A stretch of DNA of 64,000 bases from Polyangium spumosum (GTDB lineage: Bacteria > Myxococcota_A > Polyangia > Polyangiales > Polyangiaceae), in contig NZ_WJIE01000001.1 in assembly GCF_009649845.1 (NCBI RefSeq), forward strand, positions 1,163,054 to 1,227,053, in the 5' to 3' direction. Made by a program: the position numbers and the translations under genes. The notes under the pieces are model-generated. The model made no database searches. It was not told the origin of the DNA and saw only the letters and a program-made list of their open reading frames with translations. Shown in pieces: positions 20,456 through 28,005 of the stretch. Within the stretch, counting starts at the first letter, position 1. The number at the start of each line of letters is the position of its first letter.

Positions 20456-21264
20456 GGGCGACGCTTCGCGGGGCGGAACGCGGTGACGGACGGGGTCAGC
20501 CGGACGGTCTCGAGGCCCATGCTGCGCAGGCGCAAGACCTCGCTCGCGGCCGAGAAGAGCACGCCTCCGTCCTCGAGCTCGTTCGCGAGCCGCGTGGCGA
20601 CCTGCTCGCCGGCCTGCGGCGTCAGGTAGAGCAGCACGTTCTTGAACAGGATGAGGTGAAACGGCCCCTGCGGCACGCGTTTGACGAGGTCGTACTCCTC
20701 GAACTCGACCGCGTTGCGCACGAGCAGGCCGACACGCAGCCGCCCGTTCTGCTCGTCGCAGAACCGCTCGACCCACGCGGGCGGGATGTCGCGCGCCGCC
20801 TCGCGCCCGTACGTCGCCTCGCGCGCGACCGCGATCGCCTCGGCGGAGCGATCGACGCCGAGCACGCGGAAGCGCCGCCGCGCCGCCGTGAGCAACATGC
20901 CCATCGTGTAGGCCTCTTCGCCCGTGCTGCAGCCGGCCGAGAGGACCTGGAGCTCCACGTCCGCGGGGAAGAGCTTCTCGAGGTGACGCTCGATCGCCTC
21001 CCACTGCGCGCCGTCGCGGTAGAACCGCGTCTCGCCGACGCGCAGCGAGGTGACGATCCGCTCGACCGCGGCCTTGTCCTTGATGAGCTCCCGCGCGACC
21101 TCGTTCATCGTGAAGCCGCTCTTGTACGACTGATGCTCCAGGTAGCGGCGCACGCGATCACGCACCCAGCCGGGCGTGGCGCCGCTGGAGCCGAAGCCGA
21201 AGAGCTCCTCGGCGAGCTTCAGCGCGACGTCGACGGCGCGATCGCCCGAGTCAGGTCCAGACAC
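20452..21264 (-). CDS. cheR: CheR-type chemoreceptor glutamate methyltransferase
   Basis: SAM-dependent methylation of receptor glutamates. 270 residues from GTG 21264, which has a G-rich GGGGGG about 7 bases upstream; the longer open frame upstream is Arg/Gly-rich leader and not CheR-like. The N-terminal helical domain (YKSGFTMNEVARELI) and RVGETRFYRD precede the SAM domain. That domain carries LSAGCSTGEEAYTMGMLL and the late motif PFHLILFKNVLLYLTPQAGEQV, where most CheR proteins read F-x-R-N-V-L-I-Y-F. The Arg of FCRN/FxRN is Lys here. No other che gene is nearby. Confidence 0.88.
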   Translation of the reverse strand: MSGPDSGDRAVDVALKLAEELFGFGSSGATPGWVRDRVRRYLEHQSYKSGFTMNEVARELIKDKAAVERIVTSLRVGETRFYRDGAQWEAIERHLEKLFPADVELQVLSAGCSTGEEAYTMGMLLTAARRRFRVLGVDRSAEAIAVAREATYGREAARDIPPAWVERFCDEQNGRLRVGLLVRNAVEFEEYDLVKRVPQGPFHLILFKNVLLYLTPQAGEQVATRLANELEDGGVLFSAASEVLRLRSMGLETVRLTPSVTAFRPAKRRP

Positions 21265-21573
21265 GGATGTGCCCCCCGCGCGTGGCGTGAAGAGGAAGAA
21301 GAAGACCGATCTCGCCGCCGAGAAGCACACACCACGCGTGCCACGACGCATGCCCTCCTCGGCGCGCGCCGTCCTCGTGGCGCGCGTAGTGCATGTCGCC
21401 GGTCGACTGGCTTCCCGCTTCCATCGCGCCGCCAATTTATCACCAAGGCCCGGCCATCCAGGCCAAACATTCACCTTTCCGACCCACCCGGGCGTGAACC
21501 CACGTCCACGCCCCCGCTCGCCCGGCGCGATACACTGCCCGCGAAGGACACGACCGGTCCCCCGAGGTCCCAC
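21265..21573. other. Divergent intergenic region cheR / Pro-rich exported protein
   Basis: 309 bases without a gene. On the minus strand TTGGCC (21466-21461) and TGATAA (21442-21437), 18 bases apart, form a possible cheR promoter. The CACCTTTCC-type purine/pyrimidine patches nearby are not recognisable sites. An open frame in this stretch is only an upstream extension of the exported-protein frame. Confidence 0.35.
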
Positions 21574-21574
21574 G

Positions 21575-22552
21575 ATGCAACCACGGAAAGCACGGATGGC
21601 TTGGAACTTGCTCCCTACCTGCCTCGCCATGCGCAAGACGATGTCCTCCTCGGCCGCGGCGCTCGCTTGTTTCCTCGCCGCCGGGGCCGCCTCTGCCCAG
21701 GTGCCCCCCCCGCCGCTCGAGCCGCTTCCGCCCGGAGCGCCCCTCCCGCCGAACATCGTCCAGCACCCCGACGGCCGAACGACCGTCACACGCACGCCCG
21801 AGCAAGGCGTCGACGTCCACGCGCAGACGCCCGACGGCGCGGTCCACGCCTACGGCTGCGGGCGCGTCGACGTCGACCCCCGCGCGACGCCCCCGTCCCC
21901 CTCCGCGGCCCAGCGCGGCCCGTGCCCCCTCCCCCACGCTTCCCCGTACCCCTACGCGCCGCCGCCCACGTACGTCTATCCGCCGCCTCCTCCGCCGCCC
22001 CCGGCCGCGCCGGGGCTGCCCGGTTTGCGCAAGCAGAAGCCCAAATACGCGCCCGATCCGGGCCGCAAGGGCGCGCTCATCGCGTCGAGCATCATCTTCG
22101 GCCTCGGCACGGCCACCACCGGCGCCGCGTACATCATCTCGCTCGGGGCGAGCGCGGCCTGCGACGCCTCCGAGGCCTGCAACGTCGAGCCCTCGAAATC
22201 GGCGCTCTACGCGATGGGCGCGATCCTGACGATCACGCCGAGCGTCCCGCGCCTCGTCGTGGGCGACTGGGGCAAGGGGCTCCTGTTCACGGCGCTGCGC
22301 GGCGGCTCGTTCGCCGCGGGCACGATGATCGACTGGGACGACAAGAGCCACCTCGTCCCCGTCACGTTCGCGTTCCTCGCGCCGCTCACCCTCGGCATCG
22401 TGGACCTCGCGACGACGCCGCACCGCGAGCAACTCGAAGCGAAGAAGCAACGAGCCGCAGGCGGCTTCGAACTCCACGGCCTCGGCCCCACGGTCTCGTA
22501 CGATCTCCGCGGCAACACGATCCCGGCCGTCGGCGCGATCGGCACGTTCTGA
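21575..22552 (+). CDS. Pro-rich exported/membrane hypothetical protein
   Basis: 325 residues from ATG 21575, chosen for GAGG 7 bases upstream; in-frame ATGs at 21596 and 21629 are alternatives. The stretch MRKTMSSSAAALACFLAAG ends in an AxA cleavage site before QVPPPP, so the product is probably exported. The mature N-terminal half is Pro-rich and contains a polyproline run (PPPPPPPP) near the middle. The C-terminal half has three hydrophobic segments, starting GALIASSIIFGLGTATTGAA. I recognise no named family. Similar Pro-rich plus membrane-helix proteins are common in myxobacteria. It converges on the acyltransferase gene with a 6-base gap. Confidence 0.75.
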   Translation: MQPRKARMAWNLLPTCLAMRKTMSSSAAALACFLAAGAASAQVPPPPLEPLPPGAPLPPNIVQHPDGRTTVTRTPEQGVDVHAQTPDGAVHAYGCGRVDVDPRATPPSPSAAQRGPCPLPHASPYPYAPPPTYVYPPPPPPPPAAPGLPGLRKQKPKYAPDPGRKGALIASSIIFGLGTATTGAAYIISLGASAACDASEACNVEPSKSALYAMGAILTITPSVPRLVVGDWGKGLLFTALRGGSFAAGTMIDWDDKSHLVPVTFAFLAPLTLGIVDLATTPHREQLEAKKQRAAGGFELHGLGPTVSYDLRGNTIPAVGAIGTF

Positions 22553-22558
22553 CGCCGA

Positions 22559-23452
22559 TCAGGATCGTCGCCGCTTCTCCCTCGAAAGACCCTTCCACCG
22601 CCGGTGCAACCACAACCACTGCGCTGGGTTTTCCTTGACGAACTCCGCGAGCGCGTCCGTGATCCGCGCCGCCACGCGCACGACGTCGGCCCGCGAGGCG
22701 AGCGCCTCCGGCTCGATCAGATCGAAGGCGTCGAGCTCGTGCAGCCCATCGTCCCGGCGGCGCCCGAAGGCCACGACGATCGGCGCACGCGCGCGCGACG
22801 CGAGCAGGACGGGCGCGAGGTCACACCACGCAGGCGCGCCGAGGAACGGGAGCTCCGCCACGCCCGCCGCGCGCTCGGGGGCTTGATCGATCATCATCGC
22901 GACCACGTCGCCACGCGCGAGCGCCTCACGAACCCGCGCCGATGCGCCGCGGGCGTCGACGAGCAGGACACCACGCTCGGCCCGCAAGCGCTGCCACGTA
23001 CGATCGAGCGCGCGCCAGGACAAACGCTTCGTGATCACGTGCAGCGAAGGCGCGCGCCCCTCGCTCCCCACGCGCCCGCGGAGCCACGCCGCCGCCGCGC
23101 AGGCCGCGAGATCCCAGTTGCCCGTGTGCGCCGTCGCGACCACCACGCCGCGCCCCCGCGAGAGCGCCCGCTCGAAGAGCTCGGCTGCCCGCGCAGACAC
23201 CACGAGCCGCGCGTCGAGCGGCTCGGCCGGCCTGCCCGCTGTCCACAAGAGCTCGAACAACCCCGCGCCGAGCGAGCGGTACATCCCGGCCGCCGCGCGA
23301 CGAGGCGCGTCCACGCCCGCGCGTGTCATCGCGGCCTCGACGTGGCGACGACGCACCCGCAAGAGCCCGCCGACGAGCGCGCCCAGCGCCGCGCCGAACG
23401 AGCGGAGCGCGTGGTACGGCAAGAGGCCGACGAGGCGCGCCACGAGCCACAT
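22559..23452 (-). CDS. Lipid A biosynthesis-type (LpxL/HtrB) lysophospholipid acyltransferase
   Basis: Membrane-anchored transferase that adds a secondary acyl chain to lipid A or a related lipid. 297 residues: an N-terminal hydrophobic anchor (WLVARLVGLLPYHALRSFG), then the catalytic motif H-T-G-N-W-D in VVATAHTGNWDLAAC, and MMIDQAPERAAGVAELPFLG for the second conserved block. It ends with the LABLAT-like WLWLHRRWK. ATG 23452 is used; GTG 23476 with GAGG upstream is an alternative. It lies 89 bases after a small hypothetical gene on the same strand. Confidence 0.88.
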   Translation of the reverse strand: MWLVARLVGLLPYHALRSFGAALGALVGGLLRVRRRHVEAAMTRAGVDAPRRAAAGMYRSLGAGLFELLWTAGRPAEPLDARLVVSARAAELFERALSRGRGVVVATAHTGNWDLAACAAAAWLRGRVGSEGRAPSLHVITKRLSWRALDRTWQRLRAERGVLLVDARGASARVREALARGDVVAMMIDQAPERAAGVAELPFLGAPAWCDLAPVLLASRARAPIVVAFGRRRDDGLHELDAFDLIEPEALASRADVVRVAARITDALAEFVKENPAQWLWLHRRWKGLSREKRRRS

Positions 23453-23541
23453 CCACAGCGGACCTCTCGGCCCCACTGCGAGCGCCTCGGGCGCGCCCTC
23501 CGCGCGAGCGCCGAGCGAGTCGTCCGCTCGGCCTCGCGCGT

Positions 23542-23829
23542 TCAACCCAAGAAGCCCGCCTTGCGGCCCGCGGCGACGCTCGTGCCGCCGTCGAGGCTCA
23601 GGGCGAAGAGATCCTCGCGCGCCACGAAAAACGTCTCGCCTTTGCTCGAGCGCGCCCGGATGACGCCGTGGACCATCCGCAAACACTCGACCTTCGCGAT
23701 GTTGAGCGCCACGCCGTCGTGCGAGGCGTACAGCGTCATGAGCTGGCCCTCCGGCAGGCGGAGCCAGCCCTCCTTGTCGGTCGTGACGCCAACGGTGTCG
23801 AGCACGGTGCGGAACATGTCCTCGGTCAT
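23542..23829 (-). CDS. Small hypothetical protein
   Basis: 95 residues starting MTEDMFRTVLDTVGVTTD. It has a beta-rich pattern (WLRLPEGQLMTLYASHDGVA, then IAKVECLRMVHGVIRARSS) and a short Gly-rich tail. There is no signal peptide or known catalytic motif. Codon use matches its neighbours. It precedes the acyltransferase gene on the same strand and may be co-transcribed. It is divergent from the mlaF-like gene by 82 bases. I do not recognise a family. Confidence 0.65.
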   Translation of the reverse strand: MTEDMFRTVLDTVGVTTDKEGWLRLPEGQLMTLYASHDGVALNIAKVECLRMVHGVIRARSSKGETFFVAREDLFALSLDGGTSVAAGRKAGFLG

Positions 23830-23911
23830 GCGGCACATTTCCCGCCGGGAGCCCCACGCGTCAAGCGCGAGAGGCCCCTCGGACGAGACCGCGTGGTAGC
23901 CTCGGCGCGCG

Positions 23912-24772
23912 ATGTCCGCCGGAGCCGCGCGCCAAGCACCTCGGATCCCGCCGGAGGATCACGTCTTCGTCGACGACGTGAAAAAATCGTTCGGGACGAC
24001 GCAGGTCCTGAAGGGCGTAACGATGCACCTCCGCCGCAAGGAGACGGCGGTGATCATCGGCGGCTCGGGCGCGGGCAAGACGACGCTGCTCCGGCTGCTC
24101 ATCGGCCTGGAGAAACCCACGAGTGGCCACATCTGGGTCGACGGCGAGGACATCGGCCCGCTCGGCGAGCGGCCGATGAACCGCGTTCGCCAGAAGTTCG
24201 GCATGGTCTTCCAGTACGCGGCGCTGCTCGACTCGCTGAACATCTTCGACAACGTCGCGTTCCCCTTGCGCGAGCACCGCAAGCACATGTCCGAGAAGGA
24301 CATCCGCGACAAGGTCGTGAGCATGCTCAACCTGCTCGGGCTCGAGAACAAAGAGAAGCGCATGCCGAGCGAGCTCTCGGGTGGCCAACGCAAGCGCGTG
24401 GGCCTCGCGCGAGCGCTCATGCTCGAGCCGAAGATCCTGATCTACGACGAGCCCACGAGCGGCCTCGATCCGCAGACGAGCCGCATGGTCGACGATCTCA
24501 TCGAGGAGACGCGCGACAGGTTCGGCGTGACGAGCGTGGTGATCTCGCACGACATGGCGAGCACCTTCCGCATCGCGCACCAGGCGTTCCTCGTGATCCA
24601 GGGCCAGGTCGTCGCCTCGGGCACGCCCGACGAGCTCGCGTACGGCGAGAGCGAGATCGCGCGCGAGTTCATCGCGGCCTCCGGCGTCGCGCCCGATCGC
24701 GTGGGCCGCGTCGAGAACTTCAAGCAGGCGCCCGAGGGCGGCGCCGCCGTGCGATATCACCCTTCGAGCTAG
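23912..24772 (+). CDS. MlaF-type ABC transporter ATP-binding protein
   Basis: ATPase of the MlaFEDB phospholipid transport type (Ttg2A/MkL family). 286 residues with Walker A GGSGAGKTTLLRLL, Q-loop MVFQYAALLDSLN, the ABC signature LSGGQRKRVGLARAL and Walker B ILIYDEPTSGLDP. The phrase FQYAALLDSLNIFDNVAFPL after Walker A is characteristic of MlaF. The MlaE permease and MlaD MCE genes that normally accompany it are absent from this window, so the partner permease must be elsewhere. The last 4 bases overlap the convergent deacetylase gene. Confidence 0.9.
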   Translation: MSAGAARQAPRIPPEDHVFVDDVKKSFGTTQVLKGVTMHLRRKETAVIIGGSGAGKTTLLRLLIGLEKPTSGHIWVDGEDIGPLGERPMNRVRQKFGMVFQYAALLDSLNIFDNVAFPLREHRKHMSEKDIRDKVVSMLNLLGLENKEKRMPSELSGGQRKRVGLARALMLEPKILIYDEPTSGLDPQTSRMVDDLIEETRDRFGVTSVVISHDMASTFRIAHQAFLVIQGQVVASGTPDELAYGESEIAREFIAASGVAPDRVGRVENFKQAPEGGAAVRYHPSS

Positions 24773-25704
24773 GCGAACTCGTTCGCCGCTTCCTCGAGCG
24801 TGACGAAGCGCGCGCCACGCCTCGCGAGCACCTCGAGGGCCACGGAGAGCGCGTCGAGCCTCCGCCCGAGCGGGATGCGGAGCTCGCGCTGGTACGGGAC
24901 GAGGTGCGCGAGGCCGTCCGCCGCGTCGAGGAAATCGATGCCGTGCAGCTCGAGGTTCACGAGCGGCTCGTCCGCGCATTGCTCGGCGAGCGCGCGCGCT
25001 ACGCGAGGCCCGCCGAGCGCGATCGAGGTGCCGATGAAGGGCAGGCGCAGGCCCTTCGTGACCTGGACCGGGAGCTCGACGAGGGCGCGGCTCCCTCGGC
25101 GGAACCAGGGTTTGCCCGGGCGATACGGGCGTGTCGGCGCGGCGAGCACGCGCGGCGTGTCGAGCACCGAGGCGCTCGTGCGGCCGCGCATGCGCATGGC
25201 CCCCATCACGATCGCCTTCGCGCCGTAATACGCGGGGCACGGGAAGACCGACGAGTCGAAGCGCACGCCGAGCGCCTCGAGCGCGTCGAAGACGGCGTCG
25301 GTGACGGTGTACCCCGGCGCGCGAAAGCCCGCGGGGCGGCGGCCCGTGGCGCGCTCGATGGCCTCCTGCCCGGCCGCGATGTCGCGCTCGATCTCCTCGG
25401 CGGAGGCGCGCGTGAGGTCGTAGCGGTGCGAGAACGAGTGGTTCTCGACGACGTGGCCTCGTCGGGACAAACCCGCGAGCGTCGCGGCGCTCTCGGGACG
25501 GGCGAGGTCCGCGCCGATGGCGAAGAGGGTCAGGGGCAGGTCGTGCGCCCGCGCGAAATCCGCCATGCGGGCGAGGGCGACGTCGTAGACGGCATGGAGG
25601 GCCACGGCCCCGTCCGCGAGCGGAGCGAGGCCGTGGATGTGGTGGTAGTGCGAGATGCCGTCGAGGTCGACGGAGACGGCCGCGAGCAGCGGCCTCTCAG
25701 CCAC
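24769..25704 (-). CDS. Polysaccharide deacetylase (NodB homology) family protein
   Basis: Probable CE4-type zinc-dependent deacetylase of a cell-surface or storage polysaccharide. 311 residues. The N-terminal strand AAVSVDLDG carries the first catalytic Asp, followed by GHVVENHSFSHRYDL with the His-x-x-x-His metal ligands, then GFRAPGY. No signal peptide is evident. I use GTG 25704: it overlaps the end of tsf by 8 bases, and the longer frame starts only at a TTG. It may therefore be read as the third gene of the rpsB-tsf operon. The substrate is unknown. Confidence 0.85.
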   Translation of the reverse strand: MAERPLLAAVSVDLDGISHYHHIHGLAPLADGAVALHAVYDVALARMADFARAHDLPLTLFAIGADLARPESAATLAGLSRRGHVVENHSFSHRYDLTRASAEEIERDIAAGQEAIERATGRRPAGFRAPGYTVTDAVFDALEALGVRFDSSVFPCPAYYGAKAIVMGAMRMRGRTSASVLDTPRVLAAPTRPYRPGKPWFRRGSRALVELPVQVTKGLRLPFIGTSIALGGPRVARALAEQCADEPLVNLELHGIDFLDAADGLAHLVPYQRELRIPLGRRLDALSVALEVLARRGARFVTLEEAANEFA

Positions 25705-26635
25705 CGGCCATCTTCGCAACTTCCGAAGCGAAGTCGGGGCCCTGCGGCTTCTCGATGCCCTCGCCGCGCTCGAAGCGCACGAAGCGCACGATCTTCACGC
25801 TGCCGCCCGCGGCCTTCTCGGCGGCCTGGCGGAGCTTGTCGATCGTGTTGCCGGGGACCACGACCGACTCCTGCTCGGTCAGCGTGACCTCGCTGAACCA
25901 CTTGTTGAACTTGCCCTCGATGATCTTAGGCCACGCGCTCTCGGGCTTCGGCTTCGGGTCCTCGCGGAGCTGGCCCTCGAAGATCTCCTTCTGCTTGGCC
26001 TTCGCCTCGTCGCTGATGTCCTCGCGGACGAGCGCGACGGGGTTCATCGCCGCGATCTGCATCGCCGTCTCGTCGGCGAACTTCAGGACCTCGGCGTGCT
26101 GCGCGACCGCGTCGTTCTCGGTCTCGAGCGCGAGCACGACGCCGATCTTGCCGCCGAGGTGCACGTACGCGTGCGCGAGGCCCGACTTGCCAGCGGGGAC
26201 CTCGGCGCGATCCCAGCGGCGAATGTCGACCTTCTCGCCGATACGCGCGGTGAGGTCGACGATCACGTCGCTCACCTTCTTGCCGCGCAGCTCGCTGTTC
26301 TTGAGGTCGGCGCCGAGGGGCGCGGCCTCGGCGAGGCAGAGCACGTCGCCGACGAAGTTCTTGAACTCGTCGCTGCGGGCGGAGAAGTCCGTCTGGATGT
26401 TGACCTCGACGAGCGTGGCGGCGCGCTTGTCCGGCGAGACGGAGGCGCGGACCTCGCCCTCGCTGGCGACCGCGCCGGCCCGCTTGGCGCTCTTCGCGAG
26501 GCCCTTCTTCAGGATGATCTCGACGGCCTTTTCCATGTCGCCGTCGGCCTCGACGAGGGCGTTCTTGCAGTCGCTCATGCCCGCCTGCGTACGCTCGCGG
26601 AGCTCCTTGATCGCCTGCGGATTGATGCCGGCCAT
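25697..26635 (-). CDS. tsf: Elongation factor Ts
   Basis: Nucleotide exchange factor for EF-Tu. 312 residues from ATG 26635, with GGAGGA 9 bases upstream. The N-terminal UBA-like module starts INPQAIKELRERTQAGMSDC and is followed by the EF-Tu-interacting TDFSARSDEFKNF. Two dimerisation/core repeats complete it. The length is near the usual 280-300. It is the second gene of the rpsB-tsf operon; 160 bases separate the two, with a structured segment at 26719-26763. Confidence 0.97.
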   Translation of the reverse strand: MAGINPQAIKELRERTQAGMSDCKNALVEADGDMEKAVEIILKKGLAKSAKRAGAVASEGEVRASVSPDKRAATLVEVNIQTDFSARSDEFKNFVGDVLCLAEAAPLGADLKNSELRGKKVSDVIVDLTARIGEKVDIRRWDRAEVPAGKSGLAHAYVHLGGKIGVVLALETENDAVAQHAEVLKFADETAMQIAAMNPVALVREDISDEAKAKQKEIFEGQLREDPKPKPESAWPKIIEGKFNKWFSEVTLTEQESVVVPGNTIDKLRQAAEKAAGGSVKIVRFVRFERGEGIEKPQGPDFASEVAKMAGG

Positions 26636-26718
26636 GGCTCGTATTCCTCCAGAAAGTGGGATCGTTGTGCTTGTGTGAAATCGGGAGTTTGCCCGGACGG
26701 GGCTTCGGGGAAGCAAGG

Positions 26719-26763
26719 AGGGCGCCCGCGCGAGGCAGCACGCCTCGAGCGCAGCGGCGCCCT
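26719..26763 (-). promoter_or_regulatory. Nested hairpin in the rpsB-tsf spacer
   Basis: Outer arms AGGGCGCC (26719-26726) and GGCGCCCT (26756-26763) enclose an inner hairpin CGAGGC (26731-26736)/GCCTCG (26742-26747). It lies 30 bases past the rpsB stop in the 160-base spacer before tsf. No T-run follows, so it may be a pause, partial attenuator or RNase stop that tunes tsf relative to rpsB. Function is inference. Confidence 0.5.
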
Positions 26764-26795
26764 CTCGACCGGAGCCCGCAGGCCGGGCGCGTGAT

Positions 26796-27692
26796 TTACT
26801 GCTGGGGCTGATCGCCGCCGCCGCGACCACCACGGCCGCCGCGACCACCACGGCCGCCCTGGTACACGTTGATCTCGTCGCGACGGCCGCCACCCTGCTG
26901 CGGGCCACCCTGCTGCGGACGGTCCTGCTCGCGCTCCACGTCCTTGCGGCGCTGCGAGCCCTCGAGCGCGGCGTCGGCGATACGCGCCGTGATGAGGCGG
27001 ATCGACCGGATCGCGTCGTCGTTGCCCGGGATCACGTAGTCGATGAGGTCCGGATCGCAGTTCGTGTCCGTGATCGCGATGACCTGGACGCCGAGCTTGC
27101 GCGCCTCGTTCACCGCGATCGACTCCTGGTGGGGGTCGATAACGAAGATCGCCGCCGGGACCCCGCCCATGCCCTTCAGGCCGCCGAGGTACTTCTCCAG
27201 GCGATCGCGCTCTTTCTCCATGCGCGCGACCTCCTTCTTGACGAACTGCTCGTACGTCCCGTCCTCCTTCATGCGCTCGAGCGTGCGGAGGCGGTCGAGG
27301 CCCTGCTTGATCGTGCGGAAGTTCGTCAACGTGCCGCCGAGCCAGCGGTTCGTGACGAAGTACATCCCGGAGCGGCGGGCCTCTTCCTGGACGATGTCCT
27401 GGGCCTGGCGCTTCGTCCCCACGAACAGGATGCTGCCGCCGCGGCCGACCGCGTCGACGACGAAGTCGTACGCGCGCTTGAAGAGGCGCACCGTCTGGTC
27501 GAGATCGACGATGTGAATGCCGTTGCGCGCGCCGTAGATGAACGGGCGCATCTTCGGGTTCCAGCGCTTCGTCTGGTGGCCGAAGTGCACGCCCGCGTCG
27601 AGCAGCGAGCGAAGGGGCAGCGGGAACTCACCGGGCGCCGGGGGCACGAAGGCGCCGGCGGACTCGGCGGTGGACATCGAAACGTCGGTCAT
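26796..27692 (-). CDS. rpsB: 30S ribosomal protein S2 with Arg-Gly-Gly tail
   Basis: 298 residues from ATG 27692 (AAGGAA 9 bases upstream). The core has [32 protein letters not shown] and [14 protein letters not shown], all typical of S2. The core is followed by a Gln/Gly-rich segment and a C-terminal run of about four RGG units ([15 protein letters not shown]), beyond where most bacterial S2 proteins stop. The tail is encoded by an 18-bp tandem unit near 26817-26865. It heads the rpsB-tsf operon with a promoter at 27867-27895. Confidence 0.97.
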   Translation of the reverse strand: MTDVSMSTAESAGAFVPPAPGEFPLPLRSLLDAGVHFGHQTKRWNPKMRPFIYGARNGIHIVDLDQTVRLFKRAYDFVVDAVGRGGSILFVGTKRQAQDIVQEEARRSGMYFVTNRWLGGTLTNFRTIKQGLDRLRTLERMKEDGTYEQFVKKEVARMEKERDRLEKYLGGLKGMGGVPAAIFVIDPHQESIAVNEARKLGVQVIAITDTNCDPDLIDYVIPGNDDAIRSIRLITARIADAALEGSQRRKDVEREQDRPQQGGPQQGGGRRDEINVYQGGRGGRGGRGGRGGGDQPQQ

Positions 27693-27747
27693 GGCACGTA
27701 TTCCTTCTCGGGTTCGGTTGGACCTCCGCTCCCCATCCCGCGAACAA

Positions 27748-27775
27748 CCCCCCGGGATCCGAGGATCCCTGGGGG
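27748..27775 (-). promoter_or_regulatory. Hairpin in the rpsB leader
   Basis: CCCCC-c-GGGATC pairs with GATCCC-t-GGGGG (11 pairs, one mismatch, 4-base loop). It is in the leader, with its near edge about 55 bases before the S2 start codon. A candidate S2 autoregulatory leader element; there is no close match to a known class that I can identify by eye. Confidence 0.45.
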
Positions 27776-27828
27776 CACCGGTCGCAGGTCCCACCTTCTG
27801 GGCGTGTGCCGGGGGAGCGTGTGGATTC

Positions 27829-27858
27829 CGTTTGCCTCGCCAAAAGCAGGGGCAAACG
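27829..27858 (-). repeat. Inverted repeat at the 5' end of the rpsB transcript
   Basis: CGTTTGCC (27829-27836) and GGCAAACG (27851-27858) are perfect arms with a 14-base loop. They begin at the predicted transcription start of rpsB, so they would form a 5'-terminal hairpin or an operator dyad. Confidence 0.5.
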
Positions 27859-27866
27859 GGGCGCGC

Positions 27867-27895
27867 ATCCTGCCCCGCGATCCGGGGCTTGTCAA
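27867..27895 (-). promoter_or_regulatory. Sigma-70 promoter of rpsB-tsf
   Basis: On the minus strand a perfect TTGACA (27895-27890), a 17-base spacer and CAGGAT (27872-27867). The spacer holds an inverted repeat (GCCCC and GGGGC, the second G-run next to the -10), which could be an operator. The start would be near 27860. This is the best -35 in the window, fitting a highly expressed ribosomal operon. Confidence 0.75.
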
Positions 27896-28005
27896 CGGAA
27901 GGAGCGGGCCTTTCGTTCGGTCCGTCGCAGTGAGGCGACGCACTCGCTCGCAGCGCCGGGAAAACCGCGACGGCGGACGGACCTCCGGCATCCGAGGGGC
28001 ACGCC

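Larger units (their letters stand above)
27693..28005. other. Divergent region rpsB / KaiC-like gene with structured rpsB leader
   Basis: 313 bases with no gene. On the rpsB side the transcript leader (about 165 nt from the promoter) contains two hairpins, at 27748-27775 and 27829-27858. The KaiC-like gene has GAGGGG 6 bases before its ATG at 28006 but I cannot assign its promoter. See separate entries. Confidence 0.6.

Noticed and set aside
17723-20629. 968-codon plus-strand open frame
   Set aside because: Antisense shadow of glnD, which has all four domains on the minus strand.
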